Below, piece by piece: positions 1-11,459 of a DNA stretch of 64,000 nt. The position numbers and the translations under genes were made by a program. Within the stretch, counting starts at the first letter, position 1. Every line of letters begins with the position of its first letter. The stretch spans positions 43,207 to 107,206 of the forward strand of contig WTPW01000875.1 in the NCBI GenBank assembly GCA_009809945.1, given 5' to 3'. The notes beneath the pieces were generated by a model, which made no database searches, was not told the DNA's origin, and saw nothing but the letters and a program-made list of their open reading frames with translations. The stretch comes from Gigaspora margarita (Eukaryota > Glomeromycota > Glomeromycetes > Diversisporales > Gigasporaceae).

Positions 1-1700
1 TAATCTTGGTGAAATATGTTTCCAATCTAATAGGCATGAATTGTCATATGTTGTAAGTTGATTAAGAAAAAGTAAATAATGATGCTGAATTTGTTTTTTA
101 AAAGTCATGTATTTAGAATGCGAAGCAAGAATAGATTCCAAAGAAATTGAACCTTCTTTAATTACCAAAGGAATGTTGGAATAAGGGTTAGGGTTAATTG
201 ACCAGTTAAGATGTTTAAAAAGCTGAATAATATTAAAGGTTGTAGTTAATCTATTAGGGCCATCATTTGTAGGATTAGGATGAGTGAAGATACTAGTAGG
301 TGACCAGAGGTTATTTTGGAGTTGTTGAACCCTAATAAGAGTAGTAATATTTAATAGGCTACTGCTATTTAATCTTTTAATAAAGTTAGATAGGTAGTGT
401 TGAAGTTGGATATCCCAAATATTTTTAATATTGTAAATTTGAGGATGGAGTAAAGTGCTAGTAGGGATTGTGCGATTAAGTTTGGCTTTATGCTTGATTA
501 ATCCTATGTGCTTTGTTAAGATTTTATTGCATGTTGACTGGCTTAATACAATATTTTGCATTCAGTATTCTATTGTAGGAATAATAACAATATTAATAAT
601 ATAGCATGCTTGGGTATCTGTAATTTGTTTTGTATGAGCAATTTGTATAAGCTGGTTTGATTCAGCAATAATAAGTTGGGTTTGTTGAAATTGTTTATTG
701 TCTAAAGTAAACCAATATCCAAAAAACTTAAAAGGCTGGTTTGGAAGTTGCAGAGGAAGAGGTTGATTGTTATATATAATTGGGTTGTAGTTTTGTTGTT
801 TAATATTGGTTGAAAGTATTGATTTGGTTGGATTTACTTGGATATTTGCTATAGAATAGAAGGATTCTGCAACAGTAAGCATCTTAGAAAGCTCTGTTTG
901 AGATGATGCTATCCATAAAGTATCATCCATGTATGCTAGCACAGAACATTTGGTTTGTAGATTGTCAGTTGTAAAATTTTTGAGATTGGTAAACCAGGAT
1001 GTTTCAATTGTATAACCAGATGAATTTGAGTGTATATAAGAAATAAAAGGATCATAGTAAATCCGCCAAAGAAGAGGTGTTATTGTTTCTCCTTGGTCAA
1101 TACCATTTTGAACCTGATAAGGTTGTGTAAGACCCAAATTGGTAATAATATTGTTTTGTGGTCAGTTAAAATATTAAGAAGAGTATTAACAATATTAGTA
1201 GACAGGAGTAAACGTGTAAGAGCATGCTCTAGAAGAGTAAAGTTTACAGAGTCATAAGCTTTGCTCATGTCTTGTAATAGAAGCCAGATCTCTTTGTAGT
1301 TGCAGTTAGCATCTTCTATAAGGTTGTTAAGAATATGAATAGGAATAGAAGTACTATTTCCAGGGAGGGCAACATAGTTATGTAGTGAGAGAATAGGGTA
1401 TTGTAAAAAAAACTTGATTTAGTCTATTGGTAATGATTTTGGTATAGATTTTTCTGGTGTGCTCAATAAGGCTTATTGGGCGTGTAAGATTGAGATTGCC
1501 ATCAAAAGTATTGTTTTTTGGAATAGGAAAGATTCTTCCTTTTTTCCATTGTTTGGGAATTGAATTTTGTATAAGGCATAGATTAAAAAGAGATGTGAGA
1601 ATAGTAATACCAGTTGGGTTATAATGTTTGATTATTTTATAGCTTATGCCTGTAGGACCACAGGCTTTGTTATTAGAGAGTTGAGAAATTGTTTGAATGA
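1..1700 (-). pseudogene. LINE reverse transcriptase (RVT_1) and thumb, frameshifted
   Basis: RT blocks appear in order on the minus strand: NNKACGPTGISYKII with WKKGRIFPIPK (about 1690-1530), LTRPISLIEHTRKIYTKII (about 1480-1430), DMSKAYDSVNF (about 1270), NGIDQGETITPLLWRIYYDP (about 1100-1040) and AYMDDTLW (about 940). The YMDD box carries the catalytic Asp pair and the QGE-SPLLW-like block is typical of LINE RT. A frame change near 1138 separates the KAYDSV block from the QGE block, and a stop follows at about 560. Beyond it a thumb-like sequence (HIGLIKHKAKLNRTIP) continues towards the left edge. Confidence 0.9.
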
Positions 1701-2009
1701 CCTCTTCTTCTGTTATAGAAAGAGTTAGTGGTATATACCATTCAGACTTAATATGTAGGGGTGGATGGTATGTTGATTCCAGAAGTTATCAAATAAATTC
1801 TGGTTAATAGGTCTATATGCAGTCCAGTTATTAAAGTGTGATTGGATATGTTGTTTAATTAGAGTGGGATCAGTAATAAGTTGGTTTTGAAGTTTAATGT
1901 TTGTAAAATGAACAGGAGGTTGGTAGCGATCAAGTATACTATTTATAGCTTGTGTAGGTTTAGTAATAAGTGATTCACATCTTTTTTCTGAGGCCTGATA
2001 AATTTGTTG

Positions 2010-2459
2010 TCAGAGAAGAAGAGAGGATTCCAGGTGATAGGCATGATATATTTGTTTCCAAATACTTTGTGCATATACAAGCCATGCTTGAATTTGGTCA
2101 GAATCAAGTGATATAAGAAAATTAAAATTGCACTTTGCTCTTGAGTTGATAAATGAAATATGTGAGTTGATATGAGGTAAATAAGTAATAGAGTTGCTTT
2201 TTAATAGTTTTATAAGATGTCCAAGTTTTTTAAGACCAGTATGAAGTGCAGTGCAATATGGAATATATTTGTGATTGTAACTTTGTTTGCGAGTTTTTTT
2301 ATTAGGAATCTTTTGAATTGCAGCTTGTATAGTACATTGTTGTATCTTGTGCCAGGTTGTATCAATGCTTTCCTGTGTATTGGTTGAGATTTGAACATGA
2401 TTTTTAATAAAAAGTTTGGATAATAGATCAGAATATTCTGTCCATTGATCTGAACTCAT
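2010..2459 (-). pseudogene. LINE ORF2 linker between endonuclease and RT, 149 aa open frame
   Basis: An open frame of 149 residues between the endonuclease and RT pieces. It is lysine- and asparagine-rich, with the pattern IQQCTIQAAIQKIPNKK that is typical of the spacer in fungal LINE ORF2 proteins. No catalytic motif is expected here. It is part of the same decayed ORF2 rather than a separate gene, and its apparent start Met is internal. Confidence 0.7.
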
Positions 2460-2461
2460 TA

Positions 2462-3228
2462 TTTTGTAATTAAAAATTCTGTGGCTGATACCAGTATGAA
2501 GGCGTGAAATTTGCTATAGGCATTAGGGAATGTCCAGGATGTCAATAGAATAAGATAGTTACTTAGAGTACTAGTTTGGCTATTATTAATGTTATAAGAA
2601 AGAAGAAATTGTATATTAAATGAATCAGTCCAAATATAATCTATTCTGCTTTGGTTGATTCTGTTTGACCAGGTTTAGTGTGTATTGTTATAATGAGCTC
2701 CAATATCAAACATGTTTAAGCGATGTAAAAAATTAATAAGTTTATATTTTGATGCTGAGCTAGTTGTATTATCATAAGTATTAAAATCTCCTAAAATTAT
2801 AGGGTGTAGATTAGAACGTTGAGCTTGTAAAGTCCAATTAATAACCTGGTTTTGAGTTTGATTTCTTTTTTGTGAATCAGTAGATAAAAGATAAACTGAT
2901 ATGATACGGAGCTTTATATTGCCTTTAAAAAACAAGTCTAAAGCAATAGCACACCTGGATGTGTGTAACAACTATGTACATGTAGTTTAAGGTTATTGCA
3001 GATCATAATAGCAGCACCTTCTACTGAGCTTTCAGAATTTGCCTAGTAATAGGTAAATAAGTTGTTGTTGCAAAAAGAAAGTTTTGTTTTTGATGCAATT
3101 TTAGTTTCAGTAATGCATGCAATTGAGATATTATGGTTAATACAATAGTCTTGCCAAATTTGCCTTTTAGAAGCAATATTAAAGCCTCTAACATTGTGTG
3201 TAGCAATGTTTAAATGTAAATTTTGCAA
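2462..3228 (-). pseudogene. LINE endonuclease domain (EEP/APE fold), broken
   Basis: The minus strand encodes pieces of an APE-like endonuclease in order: an N-terminal ATHNVRGFN with ITETK about 25 residues later (from 3228), then VYLLST followed by ILGDFN (about 2760-2880), then RIDYIWT (about 2640). These match the metal-binding Asn, catalytic Glu, GDFN and RxDYIW landmarks of LINE endonucleases. The domain would nick target DNA to prime reverse transcription. It is split over at least two frames with internal stops, so it is not functional as read. It is followed directly by the linker at 2010-2459. Confidence 0.85.
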
Positions 3229-3824
3229 GGGGTTTGATGTGGATGATTTGATTAGTGACTGGTAATATATAGAATATTGATTAGGAGAGAGTATAATATG
3301 GTTAGAAAGAACTTCATCTTGGGTGTTGAGATATACATGTGTTTCAAGAGTTGTAATATTAATGGAGATTTTGAATAATTGTGNAAATGAATTTTTGAGT
3401 AAATGTTGTATAAAGGATTTGAGTGTTTGTAAAGGTGGCAGAAGTGGGAGATTATGTTTTTTGAGAAATTTATTATAACAAGGTTCATAAGAAGAATGGG
3501 ATAAATTGATATTTGAGGAAGTATTGGTATTAAGGTTGGGAGTTGTGTATAGTTGTAAGTTGGATATTGAAAAAAGAAAATTGTCAATAAAGATTGGTAT
3601 TTGAAAATTGTTATTGAATAATTTAAGTTCTACATAGCAAAGGGATGGTAGATCTCCAAAAGGTGGAAATATGAAGTGACCTGGTATAAGGTTTTCATAT
3701 GGGAGGTAAATATTTGCTTCAGTAAAAACATAATCAAGTTGAGGATGTGGTTTAACAGAAATTTTGATCTATTGATTTAAATAAAACATAGGGTAATATT
3801 CTAGTATATATTGCAAGAAAGAGC

Positions 3825-4343
3825 CTATAGTTTGTGGAGAAGGTAGAGATTGTAGTCTGTAATAGTAAAGAAATTTGTTGTAACATGTTGTTGGATTATA
3901 TAACTCAGGAGAGCTAGGATTGGTCTGATATAGCTTCTGTCATTTAAAGAATTTGTAGGTAATTCAATTTCTTCATTATTGAAGTCTTTTTCTAATAGGG
4001 ATTCATTATAAATTTCTGATATTGGATAGTTGTTAGAGTTGGTAGTGGTTAGTAGTGAGGAGGTATTGGAGAAAAGTTGTACTTCAGAAGGAGATGAAGA
4101 TATGGTATCTAAAGTATTGTTAATATCTTCTGTAGAGACGCTCACCGTTTTAAGCTCAGTCCGCACAGCTGCGCAGGATACCATAGCCTGCCCTGTACGT
4201 TGGGTCTGACTGTCATAAGCCTGGTCCTCTATGTAAATTGGCTTTTCTGCCCACCTAATTATATTATTCTCCTCTGAATATGGTCTACAAAAAGTAGAAA
4301 ACATTTGATTTTCAGAGGCAGTAGCTGCTTCTATGTTTTCCAC
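3825..4343 (-). CDS. LINE ORF1-like protein, 172 aa
   Basis: Open frame of 172 residues starting at the 5' end of the LINE. It is polar and rich in Ser, Thr, Asn and acidic residues in the middle, with no zinc knuckle or RRM that I can see. Its place directly upstream of the endonuclease makes ORF1 (nucleic-acid-binding or accessory protein) the natural call, but the assignment rests on position, not on a recognised domain. Between this ORF and the endonuclease (about 3250-3820) the coding sense decays; a 111-residue frame at 3252-3587 contains an ambiguous base and may be the decayed tail of ORF1. Base use is slightly richer in G+C near 4140-4220 than in its surroundings. Confidence 0.5.
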   Translation of the reverse strand: MENIEAATASENQMFSTFCRPYSEENNIIRWAEKPIYIEDQAYDSQTQRTGQAMVSCAAVRTELKTVSVSTEDINNTLDTISSSPSEVQLFSNTSSLLTTTNSNNYPISEIYNESLLEKDFNNEEIELPTNSLNDRSYIRPILALLSYIIQQHVTTNFFTITDYNLYLLHKL

Positions 4344-4494
4344 AGAAGAATTTACATAATTATTCTTGTTATATAATATTATATTATTAATTAGTATTAT
4401 ATATTTTTTTTTAGTTTTTTCAAAAATTAAGGTTCAAATTTGCTGATTTGGATACAAAAGAGGTTTATTGTATATTTAATGAAGAGTTTTACTA

Positions 4495-4838
4495 AAACGC
4501 ACCTATAGTGTTTTACACCATGTTATACAAAACTATTAGAATAGACAATCAAAATTTGAGATCAGGTGTAACATAAAATTTTGTGTTTTTGTTTATTTTT
4601 TTAAAAAAAACATTTATATCTCAAAATTTTGCTTATGAAACCAACTTTGGGGCTCTAATAAAAAAAATTCCTTGATAAATTTTGTATATACTAATGCCCC
4701 GATAAAATCCTAGGCCTCACCCTAACCCTAAAGTAATCAAAATTTATTTTTTGTTTTATAAAAATTTATTTTTTGTTTTTGTTACATGGGTTTGCAAATC
4801 TAATTTACCTATGGTGGTAAAACACCATAAGTGCATTT
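4495..4838. mobile_element. MITE with TA target duplication (344 bp)
   Basis: Imperfect terminal inverted repeats of about 30 bp (AAACGCACC at the left, GTGCATTT at the right) are flanked by TA at 4493-4494 and 4839-4840, as for Tc1/mariner-type elements. The interior holds a core ending in CACCCTAACCCTAAAG that recurs in at least five other elements of this window. There is no coding capacity. It lies just upstream of the 5' end of the LINE. Confidence 0.75.
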
Positions 4839-4840
4839 TA

Positions 4841-5359
4841 TAATAATTGTTAAATAAATGTTTTCTCATTTATCAATTATTTACAAAAAGAAAATACTAA
4901 TAAAAATTTTCATAGGTAGTGGATAGTTTATATTTGCTATATGAATATAGTAGATTATTATCATATACATAAAATACAGTAGATTGATGTCAATATTAAA
5001 TAATTAATTTATACATTAATCTTATTTACCTTATATAAAATAGGTGAAAAAGAGTCATTATATTAATCTCAATTATTTAAATTTGAAATAATGTTCTATC
5101 TCTGTAAATCAAAATTAGTGGCAAATATCTTTCCATTTATGTTATATATTTCATTTGATTGTCTATATATTAAATTTATTAATTCTTAAGCACTAAATTT
5201 ATTTATTGAAATGTGTTATTCATATTTACATTTATTTTTTAAGGTCTAAAACAATTGTAAATTTACAGAAGAAAGGTGCGCATTTTATTCAATGGATTTC
5301 TAAGATGGTTAGCTAATTTATAAGTTGTTTATATTATTTAATGATAAATTATTAATTGA
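4841..5359. other. AT-rich intergenic DNA, nothing recognised
   Basis: No open frame, tandem array or long inverted repeat is visible here. The sequence is simple A+T-rich spacer between two MITEs. Confidence 0.5.
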
Positions 5360-5361
5360 TA

Positions 5362-6455
5362 ATCTGCTTGTCAACTAGAGAGTGACAAAATATGGCATGC
5401 TTCTATCTAAAATTTTTTCTTATTAAGTTAATGATATATGGGGGTGAGTCAATAGAAAAGGGACAAATTTTTTCTAAGTAAAAGTTTTCTTGACTTTAAG
5501 CTTAAATATTTTAACAACTATCTTAATAAATTTAATAATTTTTTTTATTTTAATTCTATATAATTTCAAGATTAAAATAAAAAAATTTTTGCCAAATTTG
5601 ATTAAATAGTTGTCAAGATATTTTAATTTAAAAATTAAAAAAATTTACTAAAAATGATTTGTCCCTTTTCTATTGACCCACCCCCATATGTTCACTAATT
5701 GAAAGTTGTAGAGCTCGTCGAGACGCATATAACGGCAGTTATATCATCCAAATCGGCCCAGTAGATGGTGATATATCATCAAAAAATGATTAGCTAACTA
5801 TATAAAATCCTGTGACGGAGATTACATATGAAAATCACTATAGGCAAAATATGGCGTGCTTCTATCTAAAAGTTTTTTTTACTAAGTTAATATTACATGC
5901 CCACTAATTGAAAGTTGTAGAGCTCATTGAGATGCATTTATTAGTAGTTAGATTATCCAAATCAGCATAGTGGATGGAGATATATCGTTGAAAAACGATT
6001 GGCTGACTTTATAAAATCTCTATGTAAACAATATTTGTTTATATGGAGATTTTATATAGTCAGCCAATCATTTTTTGATGATATCTTGCCATCTACTGGG
6101 CTGATTTGGATGATCTAACTACCGTTAGATGTGTCTTAACGAGCTCTACAACTTTCAATCAGTGGGCATGTATTATTAACTTAGTAAGAAAAAACTTTTA
6201 GATAGAAGCACGCCACATTTTGCCTATAGTAATTTTCATATGTAATCTCCGTCATGGGATTTTATATAGTTGGCCAATTGTTTTTCGATGATATCTCGCT
6301 ATTCACTGGGCTAATTTGGATGATATAACTACTGTTATATGCGTCTTGATGAGCTCTACAACTTTTAATTAGTGGACATATATTGCTAACTTAATAAGAA
6401 AAAAATTTAAATGGAAGCATACCACATTTCGTCACTCTCCAGTTGACAGGCAGAT
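5362..6455. mobile_element. Foldback (palindromic) element, TA target duplication
   Basis: The left arm from 5362 and the right arm ending at 6455 are inverted copies (ATCTGCTTGTCAACTAGAG against the complement of the right end) that meet near 6024. Each arm contains a subrepeat, so the motif around GAGCTC-TACAACTTT occurs four times. TA flanks at 5360-5361 and 6456-6457 fit a mariner-like insertion. The left arm is interrupted by the 248-bp MITE at 5439-5686. It is non-coding. Relatives lie at 15868-16314 and 18305-23620. Confidence 0.8.
5439..5686. mobile_element. Mariner-like MITE nested in the foldback element
   Basis: Inverted termini TGGGGGTGAGTCAATAGAAA and its complement are flanked by TA (5437-5438, 5687-5688). 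The uninterrupted arm of the surrounding palindrome shows the empty site, which proves insertion at TA. The body is a near-palindrome around ATTCTAT. A second copy is at 27301-27544 and a fragment at about 18180-18275. Confidence 0.88.
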
Positions 6456-6734
6456 TAATAATTAAACCAATAAATATTCTGAATACGAATATGATGTATT
6501 TAGTTAGGCTGACATTTTAAAAATAGTGCTAATTGGAAAAGTATTTTTATTTCACTTATTAAAAATTATTAAAGAGACCAGAGTAGAGAAATTTAATAAT
6601 TTAATAAGAGAGCAAGAAATAAATCAAACACTTTTGTTTAAGCCTTTTATAGTTTGCTAGACTTGTCTATTTATGATTCTGAGTAAGATATACATATAGA
6701 TAGACTAATTAATTAATATATCAGTATATATTTA

Positions 6735-7826
6735 GGGATCTACTATTTTCACTATGGAAAATGGCTATTTCCATCATTGTTATACAAAAAATTCTATTTT
6801 TAGTATTCAAATAATAAATCTAAATCTAATTCTAACCTTACTCTAACTTTAACTCTAACCTAACCCTAAAAACTAAAAAATAAACCTTCTTTGGGCCCGT
6901 AATTAAAAGTTGCAGAGTACATTTTTCTGATTCTAATGGTATTTAAATCATCAAAATCGGTCTAGTGGATCCCAAGATACTTGGGATCAAATAAGAGAGC
7001 ATAAGGATCAGCAAATTCACTATTATACAAAGCACTATAGTAAAATGCCAACAAATAAATTGTGATTTGTACAGAATTTTATTAGGGCAGTGTCATTAAT
7101 CACCTGATTATTTTTTATTAGAGGCCTACCTCCCCTCCCCCCTCTTTAATATAAATTTGGTCAGGTTCCTATATATAATTTCAACATTTTTTACCCCCCC
7201 TCCCCCCTAAAAAATCACCTGATTTTTGTTATTCCCCTTATCACAATTAACTTTGGGCTCTTAAGTAAAGTTGTTCTTTGGCTCAAAAAATGCTAGTTTC
7301 TTAAGATATGTTTTATTATTTTCTTAGTAAAATTTTTCACTATAATAAAAAAATTTTTCAAAACGTATGTTAAGAGAACAAATATAAAGTTAGAAAAAAG
7401 CTATCAACTGAAAATTGTGATTTGCGCAATATTTTATTATTATAATTATCTTTGGGCTTTTAAGTAAACTTGTTCTTTGGCTCAAAAAAATGCTAGTTTC
7501 TTAAAATGTGATTTATTACTTTTTTAGTAAATTTTTTGCTATGATAAAAAAATGGGTTAAAACGTATGTAAATAGTTTCTTTGATCCCAAGTTTTTTGGG
7601 ATCCACTAGGCCGATTTTGATAATTTAACTACCATTAGAATCAGAAAAATAAGCTCTACAACTTTTAATTAGGGTCCAAAGAAGGTTTACTTGTTAGTTT
7701 TAGGGTTAGAGTTAAAGATAATGTTAGAATATAAGTTTATAATATATTATATTAGTTCTAAAAATAGAAAATTTTGTGTAACCATAGTGGAAATAGCAAT
7801 TTTCCATGGTGAAAATAGTAGATCCC
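6735..7826. mobile_element. TIR element, about 1.1 kb, 7-bp duplication
   Basis: Long inverted repeats of about 250 bp start GGGATCTACTATTTTCAC at 6735 and end with the complement at 7826. They are flanked by ATATTTA (6728-6734, 7827-7833). The left arm contains stacked CTAACC-type motifs. The centre is an internal direct duplication (about 7033-7375 and 7395-7570). A 60-residue frame at 7691-7873 lies in the right arm and is not a gene. A fragment of the same family appears near 53900-54000. Confidence 0.75.
7033..7575. repeat. Internal tandem duplication with a 165-bp insertion in one copy
   Basis: The sequence around AATTGTGATTTG, then TTGGGCTCTTAAGTAAA and AATGCTAGTTTCTTAA, occurs twice (from about 7053 and from about 7420). 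The first copy is split at about 7087-7250 by an insertion that carries two AATCACCTGATTTTT direct repeats and poly-C runs. Confidence 0.65.
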
Positions 7827-8019
7827 ATATTTATGCTAAATTTATAGATAGAAAAATTTTAAACAATAGATAATGAAAATTTGAAAGTAATTATAATTAA
7901 ATTTCAAGAGCTTGATCAACTTGATCAATTTGACCAATGGAACAATGAGAATATGTTCAGACAATCATAAATATCTTAGAAGAAAATCTTGATAAGGTTA
8001 GGATGCTTGTGGATATAGT

Positions 8020-8269
8020 TGGGGGTGCAATTCATTTTCAATTTTTTTAATTTCAACAATAATTTCAACAATAATTTCAACATTTTTAATAAATCTATAA
8101 ATTAAGTCTAAAACAATTATTGTATTTGAGTTAACTTAGTTTTAATTAATTTTTGGTATAATTTAAATTAATTTTTAATATTGAAAAACTAATTTCACCA
8201 ATTTCACCATCAATTAATTTCAACAATTTCAACAAAAACTTCTTATTAAGAAGAGTAATTTCACCCCCA
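8020..8269. mobile_element. MITE with TGGGGGTG termini (250 bp)
   Basis: The sequence begins TGGGGGTGCAATT and ends AATTTCACCCCCA, giving a short inverted repeat. The body is built from repeated AATTTCAACAA/AATTTCACC units. The first eight terminal bases equal those of the mariner-like MITE at 5439, although the bodies differ. No clear target duplication was seen. Confidence 0.6.
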
Positions 8270-8271
8270 TC

Positions 8272-8924
8272 TATACTTGTGGATAACTATTCAATAATTT
8301 GATTTTGTATTAATGCTTGCATTGTTAAATTTAAGAATATAAAGAAATGATTGTAATAGGATATTGAGTACTATAATGAAACAGATATAGGAATAAGATA
8401 GTAATAAATAGATTAGTAGTAACAAAGAATAGCATAAGACAGCTAGTAAATAATAAATTAGAAGTAAAAGAAAACATAGCAAGCTATTTTGAGAGCTAGT
8501 AAAAGAGTAGACAAATCAAAATAATAAATATGAATAAAAGTTGGAAAATAGAATATAGCCCACTTTTGAAAGTAGAAAAAAAGTAATATAAAGAGTTGTT
8601 TGAAGAGATAAGCAAACAGAAATGACAAGAAGCTATGAAATAACAAGAAACAACTCAGCATCTAGTGCATCAAATATAACAAACCCTCACTAAAAAGAGT
8701 TGAACAAAAGACAAATAAGATCTTTCACATGTTCCAAATTATGTGAATAAGAAGTAGAAGAATTCTAAAAGAATAAAAGAAGAAACTGCTCTATGTGATT
8801 CCAAAAAACAAATTCTGAAACTATAACCTCTTCAATATCGATTCTATAATGCTACTTAAAACATTATACAAAACCACAATAAGAATATTGAATACAAGAT
8901 TAGTCAGAGCTAGAAGGTTTTAAA
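8272..8924. other. A-rich spacer, no gene recognised
   Basis: Several minus-strand frames of 60-67 codons occur, but they are hydrophobic translations of A-rich DNA (Leu, Phe, Tyr runs) with no domain. I see no repeat boundaries here. Confidence 0.5.
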
Positions 8925-8926
8925 TA

Positions 8927-10966
8927 CATCAGCGAATTATATATACATAATCCTACGTCAGATATTACGGCCCGTAATATAACAAAAATCTTACGTTTGA
9001 TACGATTTATTACGTAATATATTACGTTATATTACGGTAATATTACGGTTATTATTTTGAATTATTTCGAAATATATTGCGAAATAAATCAACAAAAAAA
9101 AGGGGTCGCAGGAGGTAATAGTTTGCATATTATGTGATGATTTCGCATTGTTTTGCATTGTTTTCTGAATTTTAAAAATTTTTAAAAAATAAATTAACGA
9201 TATACATATTCACATAATCACGCTTTTTTACAGATTTTTGCACAGTATCGCAATTTAATTAAAATTTTATTTATTTATTATTATTATACATTATATTTTA
9301 CATTTATTAAATATACATTTTTAATTAATATTACATACTTTATTATATATTACATTATTAGTATTATTTTACATTATTACAAATATTTTAAACTACATTC
9401 GCACTTCGTCGCATCTATTTTTATTACTATATACAAAAAACTAGCCCTATTTTAAACTACTTTTGCACTTCGTTGCATCTAATTCTATTACTATATACAA
9501 AAAACTAACCCTATACACTTATTTTCGCTCACCCCAAAGTTAGCTATTATCTTCGCTTCTTTGTTTTCTATCGTCTTTGCTTTGGCTATTTCTTTTGTTT
9601 CAGCTATAACCTTTGTTTCGTTCTCTTTTTCTAAATACTTCAAAAAAGTGAAAAAAATAAAAAAAAACATTTCTCAGAAGTGTTAGTGTTCTTGCAAATT
9701 GTTGAAGAAATCTAGTATGTTCTTGCAAAGTGCCAGAAGAGTTAAAGCTGGTGTTCTTGTAAAGTCCAGAAGAAGTCGCAAAGTGTCGAAGAAGTCAGGA
9801 ATAAATAAAATAAAATAAAAATAAAAAAAAATAAGTAAAAAAAAAACAAACGAAAAAACAAAATGTGTAAGCAAACTAATATAAAAAAAATAAACGAAGC
9901 CCCAAATCTTTATTTCTCTAAAGTAAGAGTTCATGTTCTTGCAAATTCGAAAGTTGGGTTAATGTTCTTGCAAAATGCCAAAAAAGTCGCATAGTGCCGA
10001 AAAAGTCTGGGTTGGTTTTCTTGCAAAGCACCAGGAAGTAAGGGTTCTTTTCTCACAAAGTGCTGGAATAAAATAAATTAATAAACCAAATTTAAAAATA
10101 AAAAAACAAAAAACAAAAAAAACAAAAACAAATTATGTCAAACGAAAAAATAAATAAAGTCCTAACTAAACCTTTATTTCTTTAAAGAAGCGTTCTTGGA
10201 AATTTAGAAATTGCTGGAGACATCAGTTGTGTGTTCTTGCAAAGCGTCAAAATTTTGGGTAGGCTGCTGCGCAAGGTTTCGAATAGTGGTTTTTTCTTGC
10301 AAAGTGTTCTTGTAAAATGCTAAATAAAAATAAAATGAAAAAAAAATAAAAAATAAATAAATAAAAAAAAAAACAAAATGAAAACAAAAAAAAANGAAAC
10401 GAAAACAAAAAATGAAACGAAAATAAGAATCAAAAAGCGAAAAAAAAACAAAATAGAAGATCTAATTATAAACAAAAGATCTAATCTGATCATGTAGTAC
10501 AGAATTTGAATATCATCGAACTATTTAAAAAATTAGTCCAACGCAATCCAGGTTACAGATTGGGTTGGTTTGCACAAGGTTTCAAAAAGTTGTTGTTTTC
10601 TTGCAAAGGTGTTTTTGTAAAGTGCCAAAATAAAAATAAAATAAAAAATAAATAAAATGAAAACAAAAATAATAAAATAAAAACAAAGAAACAAAACGAA
10701 AACAAAAAAGCAAATCTGATCTTGTAGTACAGAATTCGAACTATTTCGAATAATTAGTCCAATGCGTGATCCAGGTTACACTGATCTACTGATCCTAGCT
10801 TGGTTTAAAGAGGATCGAAATATTTCGTTATAATTTTTGAAATTTCTAATGAAATATAATGAAATTTTGATATTTGAAATATTCTGTTATATATTACGTA
10901 ATATTTTGCTTATATTACAGTTCATAAGATCTTACGTAAGATTATGCTATTATAAATTTGCTGATG
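8927..10966. mobile_element. 2.04-kb TIR element with internal minisatellite, TA duplication
   Basis: The left end CATCAGCGAATTATATATAC and the right end (complement CATCAGCAAATTTATAAT) are inverted and flanked by TA (8925-8926, 10967-10968). Subterminal zones are unusually dense in TTACGTAA/ATATTACG motifs on both sides. The interior is a degenerate minisatellite of GTTCTTGCAAAGTGCC-AGAAG units alternating with A-rich tracts (about 9690-10730). No transposase is visible, so this looks like a non-autonomous element. One ambiguous base lies at 10395. Confidence 0.8.
9690..10730. repeat. Degenerate minisatellite (TTCTTGCAAAGTGCC units)
   Basis: About ten spaced copies of TTCTTGCAAAGTGCC (variants with CGAAGAAGTC or CAGAAG following) alternate with AAAACAAAAAATAAA tracts. 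It lies wholly inside the 8927-10966 element and explains the 83-codon minus-strand frame at 9683-9934. Confidence 0.7.
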
Positions 10967-11321
10967 TAGTAGTAATTTTACAGGCCTTTTAGGGGATGCT
11001 ACTAGTACTGAATTCAAATAATAAACAATATTATTGAAAAAGTAAGAAAGAAGAGTAAAAAAACTTTGAATTTTGCTACAAGTTATAAAGTTATTTGACT
11101 CAATGAGCCTTATAATTCTTAAGCTACCATATGTGTCTAAAAATAAGCTACCTTTTTTGGGCAAAAAATTACAAAAAAAATCATAGAGTAGCTTATTTTA
11201 AGATTTTTAAATTTTTTGAAAAATTGAAAACCATACTAATAAAAAGTTGTCAAATAATACCTAATTTATACTTTATGTTAGTTTGATCAGGATTGAGAAA
11301 CTATATATCTAGTTGTTTTTT

Positions 11322-11458
11322 TATTAGATATCAGATATTTTTGAATTGCCCTATACAATTCCGATGTTCAATAGTATAGCTATAGTTGTCACTGGAAATG
11401 TTCGATCATATTGCATAGGACAATTCAGAGAATTTTTCAATATCCAATGATTGTCTAA
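11322..11458. mobile_element. Small foldback MITE (about 137 bp)
   Basis: Inverted arms ATTAGATATCAGATATT... and its counterpart contain GAATTGCCCTATACAAT against GAATTGTCCTATGCAAT, with a short loop near 11385. Target duplication is not clear. Confidence 0.5.
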
Positions 11459-11459
11459 T

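Larger units (their letters stand above)
1..4343 (-). mobile_element. APE-type LINE (non-LTR retrotransposon), degraded, 3' end outside window
   Basis: Reading the minus strand from 4343 down to 1, the order is an ORF1-like protein, an apurinic-type endonuclease, a linker and a reverse transcriptase, which is the canonical layout of a two-ORF LINE. The thumb region continues to the left edge, so the 3' tail and target-site duplication are not visible. Reading frames are broken by several stops and frameshifts, for example a frame change near 1138 inside the RT and a stop at about 559-561. I infer an inactive copy. The exact clade cannot be decided by eye. Confidence 0.9.

Noticed and set aside
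8291-8661. Two Leu/Phe/Tyr-rich minus-strand frames
   Set aside because: Products of A-rich plus-strand DNA; no start context, domain or repeat relation.
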